Shown here piece after piece: positions 11,376-20,590 of a stretch of DNA of 64,000 nt. How positions within the stretch are numbered: the stretch's first letter is position 1; the number at the start of each line of letters is the position of its first letter. A model generated the notes under the pieces. It was not told the DNA's origin. It saw nothing but the letters and a program-made list of their open reading frames with translations, and did no database searches. A program made the position numbers and the translations under genes. This DNA comes from Catellatospora sp. IY07-71 (GTDB lineage: Bacteria; Actinomycetota; Actinomycetes; Mycobacteriales; Micromonosporaceae): assembly GCF_018326265.1 (NCBI RefSeq), contig NZ_AP023360.1, positions 7,995,001 through 8,059,000 on the forward strand. The letters are read 5' to 3'.

Positions 11376-11768
11376 TCACCAGCCCTCGGGCCGGTAGGAG
11401 CCGAACGTCCACTGGTTGCCCTCGGAGTCGGCGGCGGTGTAGCTGCTGCCGCCGTACTCCTCCTTCTTCGGCGGGTAGACGATCTCCGCCCCGTTGGCCA
11501 TGGCCCGGTCGTGGTGCGCCTGCACATCGTCCACGATCACGTAGAGCCAGGCCGGGCCGCCCGCGAACGGCATCCGCCCGTCCCCGCCGTCCGTGGTCGA
11601 GCTGACCATGACCATGCCGGTGCCGTTGGTCAGCTCGGCGTGCGCCACCGTACCCTCCGCTCCGGGCACGACCAGCAGCTCCCGGAATCCGAACGCGTCC
11701 CGCAGGAAACGGATCGCCGCGGTGGCGTCCCGGTAGCGCAGGGTGGGGATGACCGTGGCACCAGACAT
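11376..11768 (-). CDS. VOC (glyoxalase/bleomycin-resistance fold) family protein
   Basis: The 130-residue single-domain vicinal-oxygen-chelate protein has the paired beta-alpha-beta pattern: TLRYRDATAAIRFLRDAFGF at the start, and a second half ending in ADSEGNQWTFGSYRP. This is the PhnB/YerE-like subgroup often found as an accessory enzyme or drug-binding protein. Metal ligands are not obvious, so a catalytic role is uncertain. The ATG at 11768 follows a strong GGGAGGT. It is convergent with the DUF6082 gene, with 6 bp between the stops. Confidence 0.85.
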   Translation of the reverse strand: MSGATVIPTLRYRDATAAIRFLRDAFGFRELLVVPGAEGTVAHAELTNGTGMVMVSSTTDGGDGRMPFAGGPAWLYVIVDDVQAHHDRAMANGAEIVYPPKKEEYGGSSYTAADSEGNQWTFGSYRPEGW

Positions 11769-11834
11769 TCCGACCTCCCTCCGCGACGCTACCCCCGATC
11801 CACGCTTCCACCAGGCCGTTCCGGCCAGGACCGG

Positions 11835-12953
11835 TCAGCCCGCGGCGTCGAGGCGGCGCAGGTCGTAGCGGCGGATCAGGTCGACGAGGCGGTCGGCGTA
11901 GTGCGCGCCGCCGGCGTACCCGGCGGCCTGGAGATCGCGGACGAACCGCTCGGGGTCGGCGGCGTGGGTGAGGGCCGTGGCGTTTCGCGGCTCGGCGGCC
12001 AGCATCCGGGCCTGGTCGGCGAAGGAGTCGGCGGGTCCGCGGTAGGCGCGCAGCGCGGTGGCGCCGTACTCGCGGCAGCCCAGCGCGCCGGGCTGGGCGG
12101 CCGGGACGCAGAGGGTGCCGAAGAGGTTGTGGTCGCGCCGGGCGGGCTCGGCCCGGCCCCAGTCCGAGGCGTACACCGCTTGGGCGACCAGCACGGACGC
12201 GGGCACCCCGTGGGCGCGCGCGGCGGCGCGGGCCGGACCCGCGGCCTGCGCCAGGAACTCGCGCGAGCTGGCCGGCGGCGTGCGCGACGGCTCCTGCCCG
12301 CACCACGGCAGCCAGGGCCGCTGCGGCGCCCAGCGCACGTACGCCTCGGCGACGTAGCGGCCGCCCGCCACCCGCAGCCAGGTGCCCGAACCGCCCACCG
12401 CCTGGCCGGCGGCCTGGCAGCGCACGGCCAGCACGCTGCCGTCGTCGACGGTGCCGAGGCGGCCGGTCCCCGTGCCGGGCTCGCGGCGCAGGTTGAGCAC
12501 CGACCCGCCCGCCGCCACCCGGGCGGTGACCGCGTCCACGGGGGCGTTGCCGCACCACGGCACCTCGGGCCGCGCGGCGGGCCAGTCCAGGAAGGCGTCG
12601 GACAGGTAGCGGCCGGCCCCGACCCGCATCCAGTACGCGGTGCGGCGTTTCGTGCCGGTCACCCGCTCGCCCCACACCTTGCAGCGCACGGCCACCCGGC
12701 TGTCGTCGCCGAGCGCGGCCGAGACGCGCCGGTCGGTCGCCGGGCCGGAGCGGACGTGCACCACGCCGCCGTCGGTGTCGACCCGGATCCCCGCGGTGCC
12801 GGTGACCGGGTCCACCCCCGTCGCGCGGGCGAGGTCCGGCGGCACGACGGTGCGGGGCCGCCCGGTCGCGACCGCCACCGCGGGCAGCGCGGCGAGCAGC
12901 AGCAGAGGCATGATCAGGACGGTGCCCAGCACCGTACGCGGGCTAGCCGACAT
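11835..12953 (-). CDS. Secreted SH3-like/glucosaminidase-fold protein lacking the usual catalytic Glu
   Basis: The 372-residue protein starts with a signal peptide or anchor (about 7-30), then has two related SH3-like repeats (about 50-130 and 140-215, each ending in W-L/V-P-W-C-G), then a C-terminal domain of the GH73/FlgJ lysozyme-like type (about 230-372; PASVLVAQ, DHNLFG, YAGGAHYADRL). In GH73 enzymes the general acid is the Glu of A-Q-x-x-L-E-S-x-W-G; here the segment reads AQAVYASDWG (257-266), with Ala where Glu is expected. It could be a peptidoglycan-binding protein without hydrolase activity, or use another acid. ATG at 12953 is preferred over the upstream frame extension. Confidence 0.82.
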   Translation of the reverse strand: MSASPRTVLGTVLIMPLLLLAALPAVAVATGRPRTVVPPDLARATGVDPVTGTAGIRVDTDGGVVHVRSGPATDRRVSAALGDDSRVAVRCKVWGERVTGTKRRTAYWMRVGAGRYLSDAFLDWPAARPEVPWCGNAPVDAVTARVAAGGSVLNLRREPGTGTGRLGTVDDGSVLAVRCQAAGQAVGGSGTWLRVAGGRYVAEAYVRWAPQRPWLPWCGQEPSRTPPASSREFLAQAAGPARAAARAHGVPASVLVAQAVYASDWGRAEPARRDHNLFGTLCVPAAQPGALGCREYGATALRAYRGPADSFADQARMLAAEPRNATALTHAADPERFVRDLQAAGYAGGAHYADRLVDLIRRYDLRRLDAAG

Positions 12954-13052
12954 ACCACTGATAACGGATTCAAGGCGGGAAAGACACCCATACCGTCGGG
13001 TGACACCCGCCACCCGACCGACCCCGACCGCTTTTTTTGATCACGCCTGCCG

Positions 13053-13058
13053 GACAAT
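13053..13058 (+). promoter_or_regulatory. -10 element of typA, leaderless type
   Basis: GACAAT lies 6 bp before the typA ATG with no ribosome-binding site between, suggesting a leaderless transcript. Confidence 0.45.
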
Positions 13059-13064
13059 GGATGA

Positions 13065-14927
<1,863 letters not shown>

Positions 14928-14943
14928 CAACTCCCTGCCGCAC

Positions 14944-14976
14944 CGGCCCCCGCGCTGCCCCGCAGCCCGGGGGCCG
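14944..14976 (+). terminator. Hairpin downstream of typA
   Basis: A 9-bp stem cggcccccg / cgggggccg separated by 15 bases, 17 bp after the typA stop. There is no T-tract, so it is a GC-rich actinobacterial-type terminator at best. Confidence 0.5.
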
Positions 14977-14989
14977 CTGCCTGTACCGC

Positions 14990-15123
14990 GTTGATCATGA
15001 ACTTATGGACGTGTTCACCGGCGTGTCCCTACCCCGCCACCGTGATCAACCGGATTGCCGGAGTCGATCACGGTGGCGGGGTGGGGACACGCCGTCCAGG
15101 ACGTCCATAAGTTCATGATCAAC
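14990..15123. repeat. Palindromic repeat family C, full-length copy
   Basis: A 134-bp near-palindrome: the left arm begins gttgatcatgaacttatgg and the right arm ends ccataagttcatgatcaac. The inner parts (gtgtccctaccccgccaccgtgatca and its complement) also pair. Its centre is about 15 unpaired bases. The rest of the family is at 39432-39498 (internally deleted) and as two separated halves at 42881-42943 and 43390-43452. Confidence 0.9.
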
Positions 15124-15198
15124 TAGGGGTAGGTGGGGTGTTGCGGCGTGGCTACCGGTGGGTATGCTGCGCGGACCCCTCACCCCTGGAGATCGACT

Positions 15199-15855
15199 AT
15201 GCGCGCGGACCGGCTTGTGCTGGGCCTTTTCGGTGTGGCCTCGGCCCTGAACGTCATCGCCGCCGGCGTGGCGAGCAAGCCGCTGGACTGGGTGACCAAG
15301 CCGCTGCTGCTGCCGCTGCTGGCGCTGTGGTTCTACCTGTACCACCGCTCGCGGGGCCTGGTCCCGAACGCCGGCATCCTGGCCGCGCTGCTGTTCTCCT
15401 GGGCCGGTGACGTGGCGCTGCAGTTCGAGGGGACCACCGCGTTCATCACCGGCATGGCGCTGTTCGGCACGGCGCACGTCTGCTACGTGACCACGTTCGT
15501 GCGCCACGGGGCGCTGTCGCGGATGCGGGCGTGGCCGATGCCGCTGGTGCCGGTCGGCTACGCGGTCTTCCTGGTCGGGGCGCTGACCTGGCTGTGGCCC
15601 GCGCTGTCGGAGGCGGGCCTGGCGCTGCCGATGGCCGTCTACGGCACGCTGCTGTCCTCGACCGCGGCGCTGGCCGCGTCGTTCGGCTGGCGCACCGCGC
15701 TCGGCGGCGCGCTGTTCCTGATCTCGGACCTGCTGATCGCGGTGCGGGTCGCCGACGCGTTCACCATCCCCGGCCCCCCGATCTGGGTGATGCTCACCTA
15801 CGTCCTGGCCCAGTTCCTGCTGGCCACCGGCTGGGTCGCCCGCCGCGCTCAGTGA
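15199..15855 (+). CDS. YhhN-family (lysoplasmalogenase-like) membrane protein
   Basis: The 218-residue integral membrane protein has about seven or eight hydrophobic helices. Family landmarks include KPLLLPLL near residue 30, LLFSWAGDVAL near 60-70, and a distal LFLISDLLIAVR with the conserved S-D. YhhN/TMEM86 proteins hydrolyse lysoplasmalogens in animals; the bacterial substrate is generally unproven. The start is ATG at 15199 after GGAG; the longer frame from 15133 reads through non-conserved sequence next to repeat C. It ends at a bidirectional terminator. Confidence 0.85.
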   Translation: MRADRLVLGLFGVASALNVIAAGVASKPLDWVTKPLLLPLLALWFYLYHRSRGLVPNAGILAALLFSWAGDVALQFEGTTAFITGMALFGTAHVCYVTTFVRHGALSRMRAWPMPLVPVGYAVFLVGALTWLWPALSEAGLALPMAVYGTLLSSTAALAASFGWRTALGGALFLISDLLIAVRVADAFTIPGPPIWVMLTYVLAQFLLATGWVARRAQ

Positions 15856-15861
15856 CCCCTG

Positions 15862-15908
15862 CCTGATCGAGGCTCCCGCCGTACCGTTCGGCGGGAGCCT
15901 CGATCAGG
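15862..15908. terminator. Bidirectional terminator between convergent genes
   Basis: A perfect 19-bp stem (cctgatcgaggctcccgcc / ggcgggagcctcgatcagg) with a 9-base loop lies between the YhhN gene and the converging zinc-ribbon gene. Its gatcgaggctcc core is shared with the terminator at 28485-28527. Confidence 0.85.
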
Positions 15909-15914
15909 GGACGG

Positions 15915-16556
15915 TCAGGCGCCGATGCAGTAGACCTCGTTGACGGTACGGCCGCCCGAGCGGTACTCGGTGTACTCCTCGACGTAGCCGACGGCCTCGG
16001 CCGGGCACTCGTCCTTGTCGTCGACGACGCTGAGCACCACGCCCTCGTTGCGCTGCGAGCAGTCGACGAACTCCACGTCGTCCGCGCCCTGCGACACGAC
16101 GCACTGCCCGATCTTGTTCGCCGGGTCGGCCAGGATCGCCACCGTGGTCACGAACGCCACCAGCAGGATCGGGACCAGCATCGTCGCGCGCAGGAACACC
16201 GGGCGGCCCGGGTGCCAGGGCGCGGTCGACGAGCCGTCCAGCGCGGGCACGGGCTCGCCCAGCTTGCGCAGCTTCAGGCGCCCCACCAGGTTGTACAGCA
16301 GCACGAACGGCGTGATCAGGAACGAGCCGTAGCCCCACCAGCCCTGCGCGATCGTACGGCTGGTCATGGTCCGGAACACGGTCAGACCGCAGGTGCGGCA
16401 CCACACGCCGCGCTCCTTGAGGAACTGCATCACCACGATCATGCCGCGGTGCCCACGGAAGGTCATCTGCCGCGCCGGGCTGCATCCGCACTGCTCACAG
16501 CGGTGCGTGGGGTCGGGCGCCGGGGCCGACAGGTGAGAAGGGATCAACTCAGTCAC
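15915..16556 (-). CDS. Zinc-ribbon membrane protein with LppU-like extracellular tail
   Basis: A 213-residue protein of unknown function. The N-terminal part has two CxxC pairs (CEQCGC near 19-24 and CRTCG near 54-58) that look like a zinc ribbon. Hydrophobic segments follow at about 78-95 and 125-148. The C-terminal part, probably outside the membrane, has cysteines in the pattern C-x-n-D-x-V-E-F-V-D-C...C-P, as in actinobacterial LppU/SCO3897-type domains (DVEFVDCSQRNEG, DECPAEA). The family link is from pattern recognition only. It converges on the YhhN gene. Confidence 0.7.
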   Translation of the reverse strand: MTELIPSHLSAPAPDPTHRCEQCGCSPARQMTFRGHRGMIVVMQFLKERGVWCRTCGLTVFRTMTSRTIAQGWWGYGSFLITPFVLLYNLVGRLKLRKLGEPVPALDGSSTAPWHPGRPVFLRATMLVPILLVAFVTTVAILADPANKIGQCVVSQGADDVEFVDCSQRNEGVVLSVVDDKDECPAEAVGYVEEYTEYRSGGRTVNEVYCIGA

Positions 16557-16605
16557 GGCGCGGCACTCTACGGCCTCCCAGCGAGCGCCGCTGCCCCGTT
16601 TTCAG

Positions 16606-16611
16606 TAACCT
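16606..16611 (+). promoter_or_regulatory. -10 element of serine hydrolase gene, leaderless type
   Basis: TAACCT ends 6 bp before the GTG start at 16618, with no ribosome site. Confidence 0.5.
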
Positions 16612-16617
16612 GCAGAC

Positions 16618-17454
16618 GTGATCACGCTGCAGAGCCTGGCTCCCGAACTCGACGCCTTCCCCGGCACCGCATCCGTCTGGTGCGGCCCGCTCGACGGGCC
16701 GGCGCGATACGCCCGGGAGGCCAGCGCGCTGCACTACGCGGCCAGCACGATGAAGGTCGGCGTGATGGCCGCCGCCTGGCGCGCCGCCGAGGCCGGCCGG
16801 CTGGACCTGGACGCCGAGATCTCCGTGCACAACGAGCACGTCTCGGCCGCGCCCGGCGGACCGGCCTACGCCAACGACCCGGCGTACGACAGCGATCCGC
16901 AGGTCTGGGACCGGGTGGGCGGCAAGGCCCCGCTGCGCTGGCTGATCACGCGGATGATCGTGCGTTCCTCCAACCTGGCCACCAATCTGGTGCTCGGCGC
17001 GCTCGGCCCGAACGAGCAGGCGTTCGCGCAGGTCAACGACGTGTGGCGGCTGGCCGGGGCGACCCGCGCGCACACCGACCGCGGCATCGAGGACTACCCG
17101 GCGCGCGACGGCGGCATCAGCAACGAGGTCACCGCCGCGGACCTGGCCGCGCTGTTCGGCGCGCTGCACGGCGGCCGGCTCGCCTCGGCCGAGGGATCGG
17201 CCGCGATGGTGGACATCCTGTCCGCCCAGGAGTGCCGCGACGACCTGCACCGGGGCCTGCCCGAGGGCACCCGGGTGGCGCTGAAGAACGGCTGGGTGAC
17301 CGGCGAGCGGCACAGCAGCGCCCTGATCTACCCGGCGGACGCGCCGCCGTACCTGCTGGCGGTCTGCACCACCGGTGACGTCCCGGACGGCGAGGCCTGC
17401 GCCCTGCTGGGCCGGATCGCCGCGGCGAGTTGGGCGCAGCGCGGAGCGAGCTGA
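16618..17454 (+). CDS. Class A beta-lactamase-like serine hydrolase
   Basis: The 278-residue cytosolic-looking protein (no signal peptide) has the serine beta-lactamase/PBP motifs: S-T-M-K (about residue 43, the S-x-x-K nucleophile box), S-S-N (about 118, in place of S-D-N) and K-N-G near 223 in place of K-T-G. The missing signal and the company of a dipeptide epimerase and an NlpC/P60 enzyme argue for a muropeptide or peptide hydrolase and not a drug-resistance enzyme (inference). GTG at 16618 follows a leaderless-type -10. It leads a same-strand cluster of three genes. Confidence 0.8.
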   Translation: MITLQSLAPELDAFPGTASVWCGPLDGPARYAREASALHYAASTMKVGVMAAAWRAAEAGRLDLDAEISVHNEHVSAAPGGPAYANDPAYDSDPQVWDRVGGKAPLRWLITRMIVRSSNLATNLVLGALGPNEQAFAQVNDVWRLAGATRAHTDRGIEDYPARDGGISNEVTAADLAALFGALHGGRLASAEGSAAMVDILSAQECRDDLHRGLPEGTRVALKNGWVTGERHSSALIYPADAPPYLLAVCTTGDVPDGEACALLGRIAAASWAQRGAS

Positions 17455-17497
17455 CCGGAACCACGGAACGGGGCTTCTGCGGTACCGGTTTCGGACG

Positions 17498-17503
17498 TAG
17501 GGT
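17498..17503 (+). promoter_or_regulatory. -10 element of dipeptide epimerase gene, leaderless type
   Basis: TAGGGT lies 7 bp before the GTG at 17511. It gives the epimerase its own probable promoter although the hydrolase gene is just upstream. Confidence 0.45.
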
Positions 17504-17510
17504 CGGTGGC

Positions 17511-18599
17511 GTGTCGATCACCGCAGTCCGCACCCACCGCGTCTCCGCCCCGCTGCACACCCCGTTCGTGACGGCGCTGCGCCGGGCCACCGCCGTCGAG
17601 ACGCTGCTGGTGGAGATCGTCGACGCGGACGGGCGCTCCGGCTTCGGCGAGGCGCCGCAGGTGTGGGCGGTGACCGGGGCGAGCATCGCGGGCTCGCAGG
17701 CGTGCGTCGCGGAGATGATGGCGCCGCTGCTGGTCGGCCGCGACCCGGACGACCTGGCCGCGAGCTGCCGCGAGGTGGCCCGCGCGGTGGTCGGCAACGA
17801 GGCCGCCAAGATGGCGGTGGACGTGGCGCTGCACGACCTGGCCGCGCGCCGCCTGGACATCCCCCTGGTACGACTGCTCGGCGGCACGAGCCTGACCGTG
17901 CCCACCGACGTGACCCTGTCCGCGGGCGAGGCGGGCGCGCTGGCGGTCACCGCCAAGCAGCGTGTCGCCGAGGGCTTCACGGTGCTGAAGCTGAAGGTCG
18001 GCACGGACGCCGCTGGCGACCTGAACCGCGTCCGCGCCGTCTGCGAGGCCCTCGACCCCGGCGTCACCCTGCGCCTGGACGCCAACCAGGGCTGGACGCC
18101 GCGCGACGCGGTGCGCATCCTCGACCGCATCGCGGCGCTGGAGCTGCCGGTCGAGCTGGTCGAGCAGCCGGTCGCCCGGCACGACCTGGACGGGCTGGCC
18201 TGGGTCAGCGCCCGCAGCGCGCTGCCGATCATGGCCGACGAGTCGGTGTTCGGCCTGCGCGACCTGGTCGAGGTGATCCGCCGCCGGGCGGCCGACCTGG
18301 TCAACGTCAAGCTGGCCAAGTGCGGCGGGCTCAGCACCGCGCGCACCCTGCTGGAGCTGGCCGCCGCGCACGGGCTGGGCACCTGCGTCGGCTCCATGAT
18401 GGAGGGGCCGGTCGGCATCGGCGCCGCGGCGAGCCTGGTCGCGGCACACCCGACCACCATCGTCAGTGACCTCGACGCGGCCTGGTGGCTGGCCGAGCCG
18501 CCGGTGTCTGGCGGATGCCGCTACGAGGGTGCGACCGTGGTACTACCCGACGCCCCCGGACTGGGCGTGTCGATCCCACAACGGAGCGCAGCCGACTGA
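17511..18599 (+). CDS. Dipeptide (L-Ala-D/L-Glu type) epimerase, enolase superfamily
   Basis: The 362-residue member of the muconate-lactonizing-enzyme subgroup carries both catalytic lysines: K-L-K in VLKLKVG (about 160) and K in VNVKLAKCGG (about 266). Metal ligands are D in LRLDANQGW, E in ELVEQP and D in IMADES. This set matches Ala-Glu epimerases such as YkfB/YcjG, which convert L-Ala-D-Glu from murein into L-Ala-L-Glu. Exact dipeptide specificity cannot be read from sequence. The start is GTG at 17511; the frame upstream is not conserved in character. The NlpC/P60 gene follows 15 bp later. Confidence 0.88.
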   Translation: MSITAVRTHRVSAPLHTPFVTALRRATAVETLLVEIVDADGRSGFGEAPQVWAVTGASIAGSQACVAEMMAPLLVGRDPDDLAASCREVARAVVGNEAAKMAVDVALHDLAARRLDIPLVRLLGGTSLTVPTDVTLSAGEAGALAVTAKQRVAEGFTVLKLKVGTDAAGDLNRVRAVCEALDPGVTLRLDANQGWTPRDAVRILDRIAALELPVELVEQPVARHDLDGLAWVSARSALPIMADESVFGLRDLVEVIRRRAADLVNVKLAKCGGLSTARTLLELAAAHGLGTCVGSMMEGPVGIGAAASLVAAHPTTIVSDLDAAWWLAEPPVSGGCRYEGATVVLPDAPGLGVSIPQRSAAD

Positions 18600-18614
18600 A
18601 GCGAGGTACCCGGC

Positions 18615-19331
18615 ATGAAGATCGCGACGGTGACCGCCCCGGTGGCGACCCTGTGGTCACGCCCTGACGCGCCCCGGCCGGGCGTGGACGCGGCGGTGTT
18701 GGGGCCGCACAGCGACCCGCGCTCGTGGGTCGCCGGGCTGGACGACGAGGGCCGGATGTATCACGGCGTGCTGACCCAGCTGCTGCACGGCGAACAGGTG
18801 CTGGTCGAGGAGGTGCGCGGCGGCTGGGCCCGGGTGGTGGCCACCGCGCAGCCCGCCGCGAAGCTCGACCCGCGCGGCTACCCCGGCTGGCTGCCGCTCG
18901 ACCAGCTCAGCGTGCGCGCCGAGAGCGGTGACGGCCCGCTGGGCGAGCGGGACCGGGTGGCAGCGCTGGCGGCGGCCCGCTCCCTGCTCGGGGTGACGTA
19001 CGTCTGGGGTGGCCTGACGCCGTACGGCATCGACTGCTCGGGGCTGGTGCACCTGGCCTTCCGCCAGCTGGGCGTCACCGTGCCGCGGGACGCGAGCGAT
19101 CAGCGCAGCGCCGTGCCGGACCTCGCCCTCGGCAGCGAGCAGCCGGGCGACCTGTACTTCTTCGCCGACGCGAGCGGCCACATCGACCATGTGGGCTTCG
19201 TGGCGGCCGCCCCGCGGGACGGCGCCCGCTTCGTGCTGCACGCGTGCAGCGTCAACGGGCGGGTGGTGCTGGAGGAGATGCCGCCGGCCCGCACCGCCGC
19301 GCTGGCGGGTGCGGGCCGGGTGGGCGGCTGA
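18615..19331 (+). CDS. NlpC/P60 peptidase (YkfC-like)
   Basis: The 238-residue protein has an N-terminal SH3-like region (about 1-105) and a C-terminal NlpC/P60 domain with the catalytic Cys in GIDCSGLVHLAF (about 140) and His in GHIDHVGFV (about 193). No signal peptide is seen, which fits YkfC-like gamma-D-Glu-diamino acid endopeptidases that act on imported muropeptides in the cytoplasm. It is 15 bp downstream of the epimerase; the pair mirrors Bacillus ykfB-ykfC. The stop is only 4 bp from that of the converging terC gene. Confidence 0.88.
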   Translation: MKIATVTAPVATLWSRPDAPRPGVDAAVLGPHSDPRSWVAGLDDEGRMYHGVLTQLLHGEQVLVEEVRGGWARVVATAQPAAKLDPRGYPGWLPLDQLSVRAESGDGPLGERDRVAALAAARSLLGVTYVWGGLTPYGIDCSGLVHLAFRQLGVTVPRDASDQRSAVPDLALGSEQPGDLYFFADASGHIDHVGFVAAAPRDGARFVLHACSVNGRVVLEEMPPARTAALAGAGRVGG

Positions 19332-19335
19332 GCCG

Positions 19336-20343
19336 TCAGCCGACCGGCGTCGGCGTCTTCTCCGCGTCGTTCTTCGCCTCGCGGGAGGACTTGATCAGGC
19401 TGGCCACGGTGGCCACGGCCAGGATGCCGATGATCACGCTGAGCGAGACGCCGATGCTGATGTGCGGCACGGCGGTGATCGGCTGGCCGTCGTTGATGAA
19501 CGGCACGTTGTTGCCCGCCAGCGCCTCCATGATCAGCTTCACGCCGATGAAGCCGAGCACCGCGGCGAGGCCCAGCGACAGGTACACCAGCCGGTCCAGC
19601 AGGCCGCCCAGCAGGAAGTAGAGCTGGCGCAGGCCCATCAGGGCGAACACGTTGGCGGTGAAGACCAGGAACGGCTCCTTGGTAAGGCCGAAGATGGCCG
19701 GGATGGAGTCGAGCGCGAAGATCAGGTCGGTGGTGCCGATCGCGATCATCACGATGAGCATCGGCGTGAAGATCCGCTTGCCGGCCTGCACCGTGGTCAT
19801 CTTCGCACCGTCGTACTCCTTGCTGATCGGCAGCACCCGGCGGCTCCAGCGGATGAGCGCGTTCTCCTTGAAGTCCGACTCGTCGCTCTCACCGTGCTTG
19901 GTCAGCGTCCACGCGGTGTAGATCAGGAACACGCCGAAGATGTAGAACACCCACACGAACCGCGACACCAGCGCGGCGCCCGCCGCGATGAACGCACCAC
20001 GCATGACCAGCGCCAGCACGATGCCGATGAGCAGCACCTTCTGCTGGTAGATGCGGGGCACCGCGAACCTGCTCATGATGATCACGAAGACGAACAGGTT
20101 GTCCACGGAAAGGCTGTACTCGGTCACCCAGCCGGCGAAGAACTCCTGGCCGTACTGCGTACCGTGGCTGTAGAAGATCCAGGCGCCGAACGCGCAGGCC
20201 AGCGCCACGTAGAAGACCACCCAACCGGTGGCCTCCTTCATCGAAGGCTCATGCGGCCGACGCCCGATGATCAGCAAGTCGAAGGTCAGCAGCGCCAGCA
20301 ACCCGATGAGGGTGGCGGCCCATTCCCAAGTGGACACGTTCAT
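19336..20343 (-). CDS. TerC/Alx-family membrane protein (probable Mn exporter)
   Basis: The 335-residue polytopic protein has about nine transmembrane helices and the TerC signatures: an E-W-A-A pattern near the start, a YSLSVDNLFVF segment with acidic residues inside the membrane (about 87-97), and FALDSIPAIFGL (about 215). Alx/TerC proteins export manganese or metallate secreted enzymes. It is preceded by a yybP-ykoY Mn2+ riboswitch, which supports a manganese role. The ATG at 20343 has its GGAGG inside the riboswitch expression hairpin. Confidence 0.93.
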   Translation of the reverse strand: MNVSTWEWAATLIGLLALLTFDLLIIGRRPHEPSMKEATGWVVFYVALACAFGAWIFYSHGTQYGQEFFAGWVTEYSLSVDNLFVFVIIMSRFAVPRIYQQKVLLIGIVLALVMRGAFIAAGAALVSRFVWVFYIFGVFLIYTAWTLTKHGESDESDFKENALIRWSRRVLPISKEYDGAKMTTVQAGKRIFTPMLIVMIAIGTTDLIFALDSIPAIFGLTKEPFLVFTANVFALMGLRQLYFLLGGLLDRLVYLSLGLAAVLGFIGVKLIMEALAGNNVPFINDGQPITAVPHISIGVSLSVIIGILAVATVASLIKSSREAKNDAEKTPTPVG

Positions 20344-20349
20344 ATAAAC

Positions 20350-20504
20350 AGACCTCCGGTCGGCATGATTCTTGCCCCGGAGGTCTCTCCTGCCACCGGT
20401 GCAACACCGATGACCGACGGTGCCGGGATCACACCAGGCCTGTGCTGGCCGGGGGGAGCCGTGCTGACGACACCGTCGTGAGGGATACTCCCCTCCCGCG
20501 TCTC
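20350..20504 (-). promoter_or_regulatory. yybP-ykoY manganese riboswitch
   Basis: Reading the minus strand, the leader has the family's conserved blocks in order: GGGGAGTA (about 20492-20486), GTCGTCAGCACGGCTCCCCC (about 20473-20453) and GAGACCTCCGGGG (about 20387-20375). The expression platform is visible: AGACCTCCGG (20386-20377) can pair with CCGGAGGTCT (20359-20350), which contains the terC Shine-Dalgarno sequence 9 bases before the ATG. Mn2+ binding would be expected to free this site and allow translation. Confidence 0.88.
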
Positions 20505-20590
20505 TCTATTGTTTACCACGCCGCGCGCACTGCCCAGCCAGGGTCGCCCGCATGGCCGAGCGACCGGGTCAGCCGGGGCGTCCACGCAGG

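Noticed and set aside
16618-17454. Serine hydrolase as an antibiotic-resistance beta-lactamase
   Set aside because: No signal peptide, altered SDN and KTG boxes, and a murein-recycling neighbourhood make resistance unlikely.
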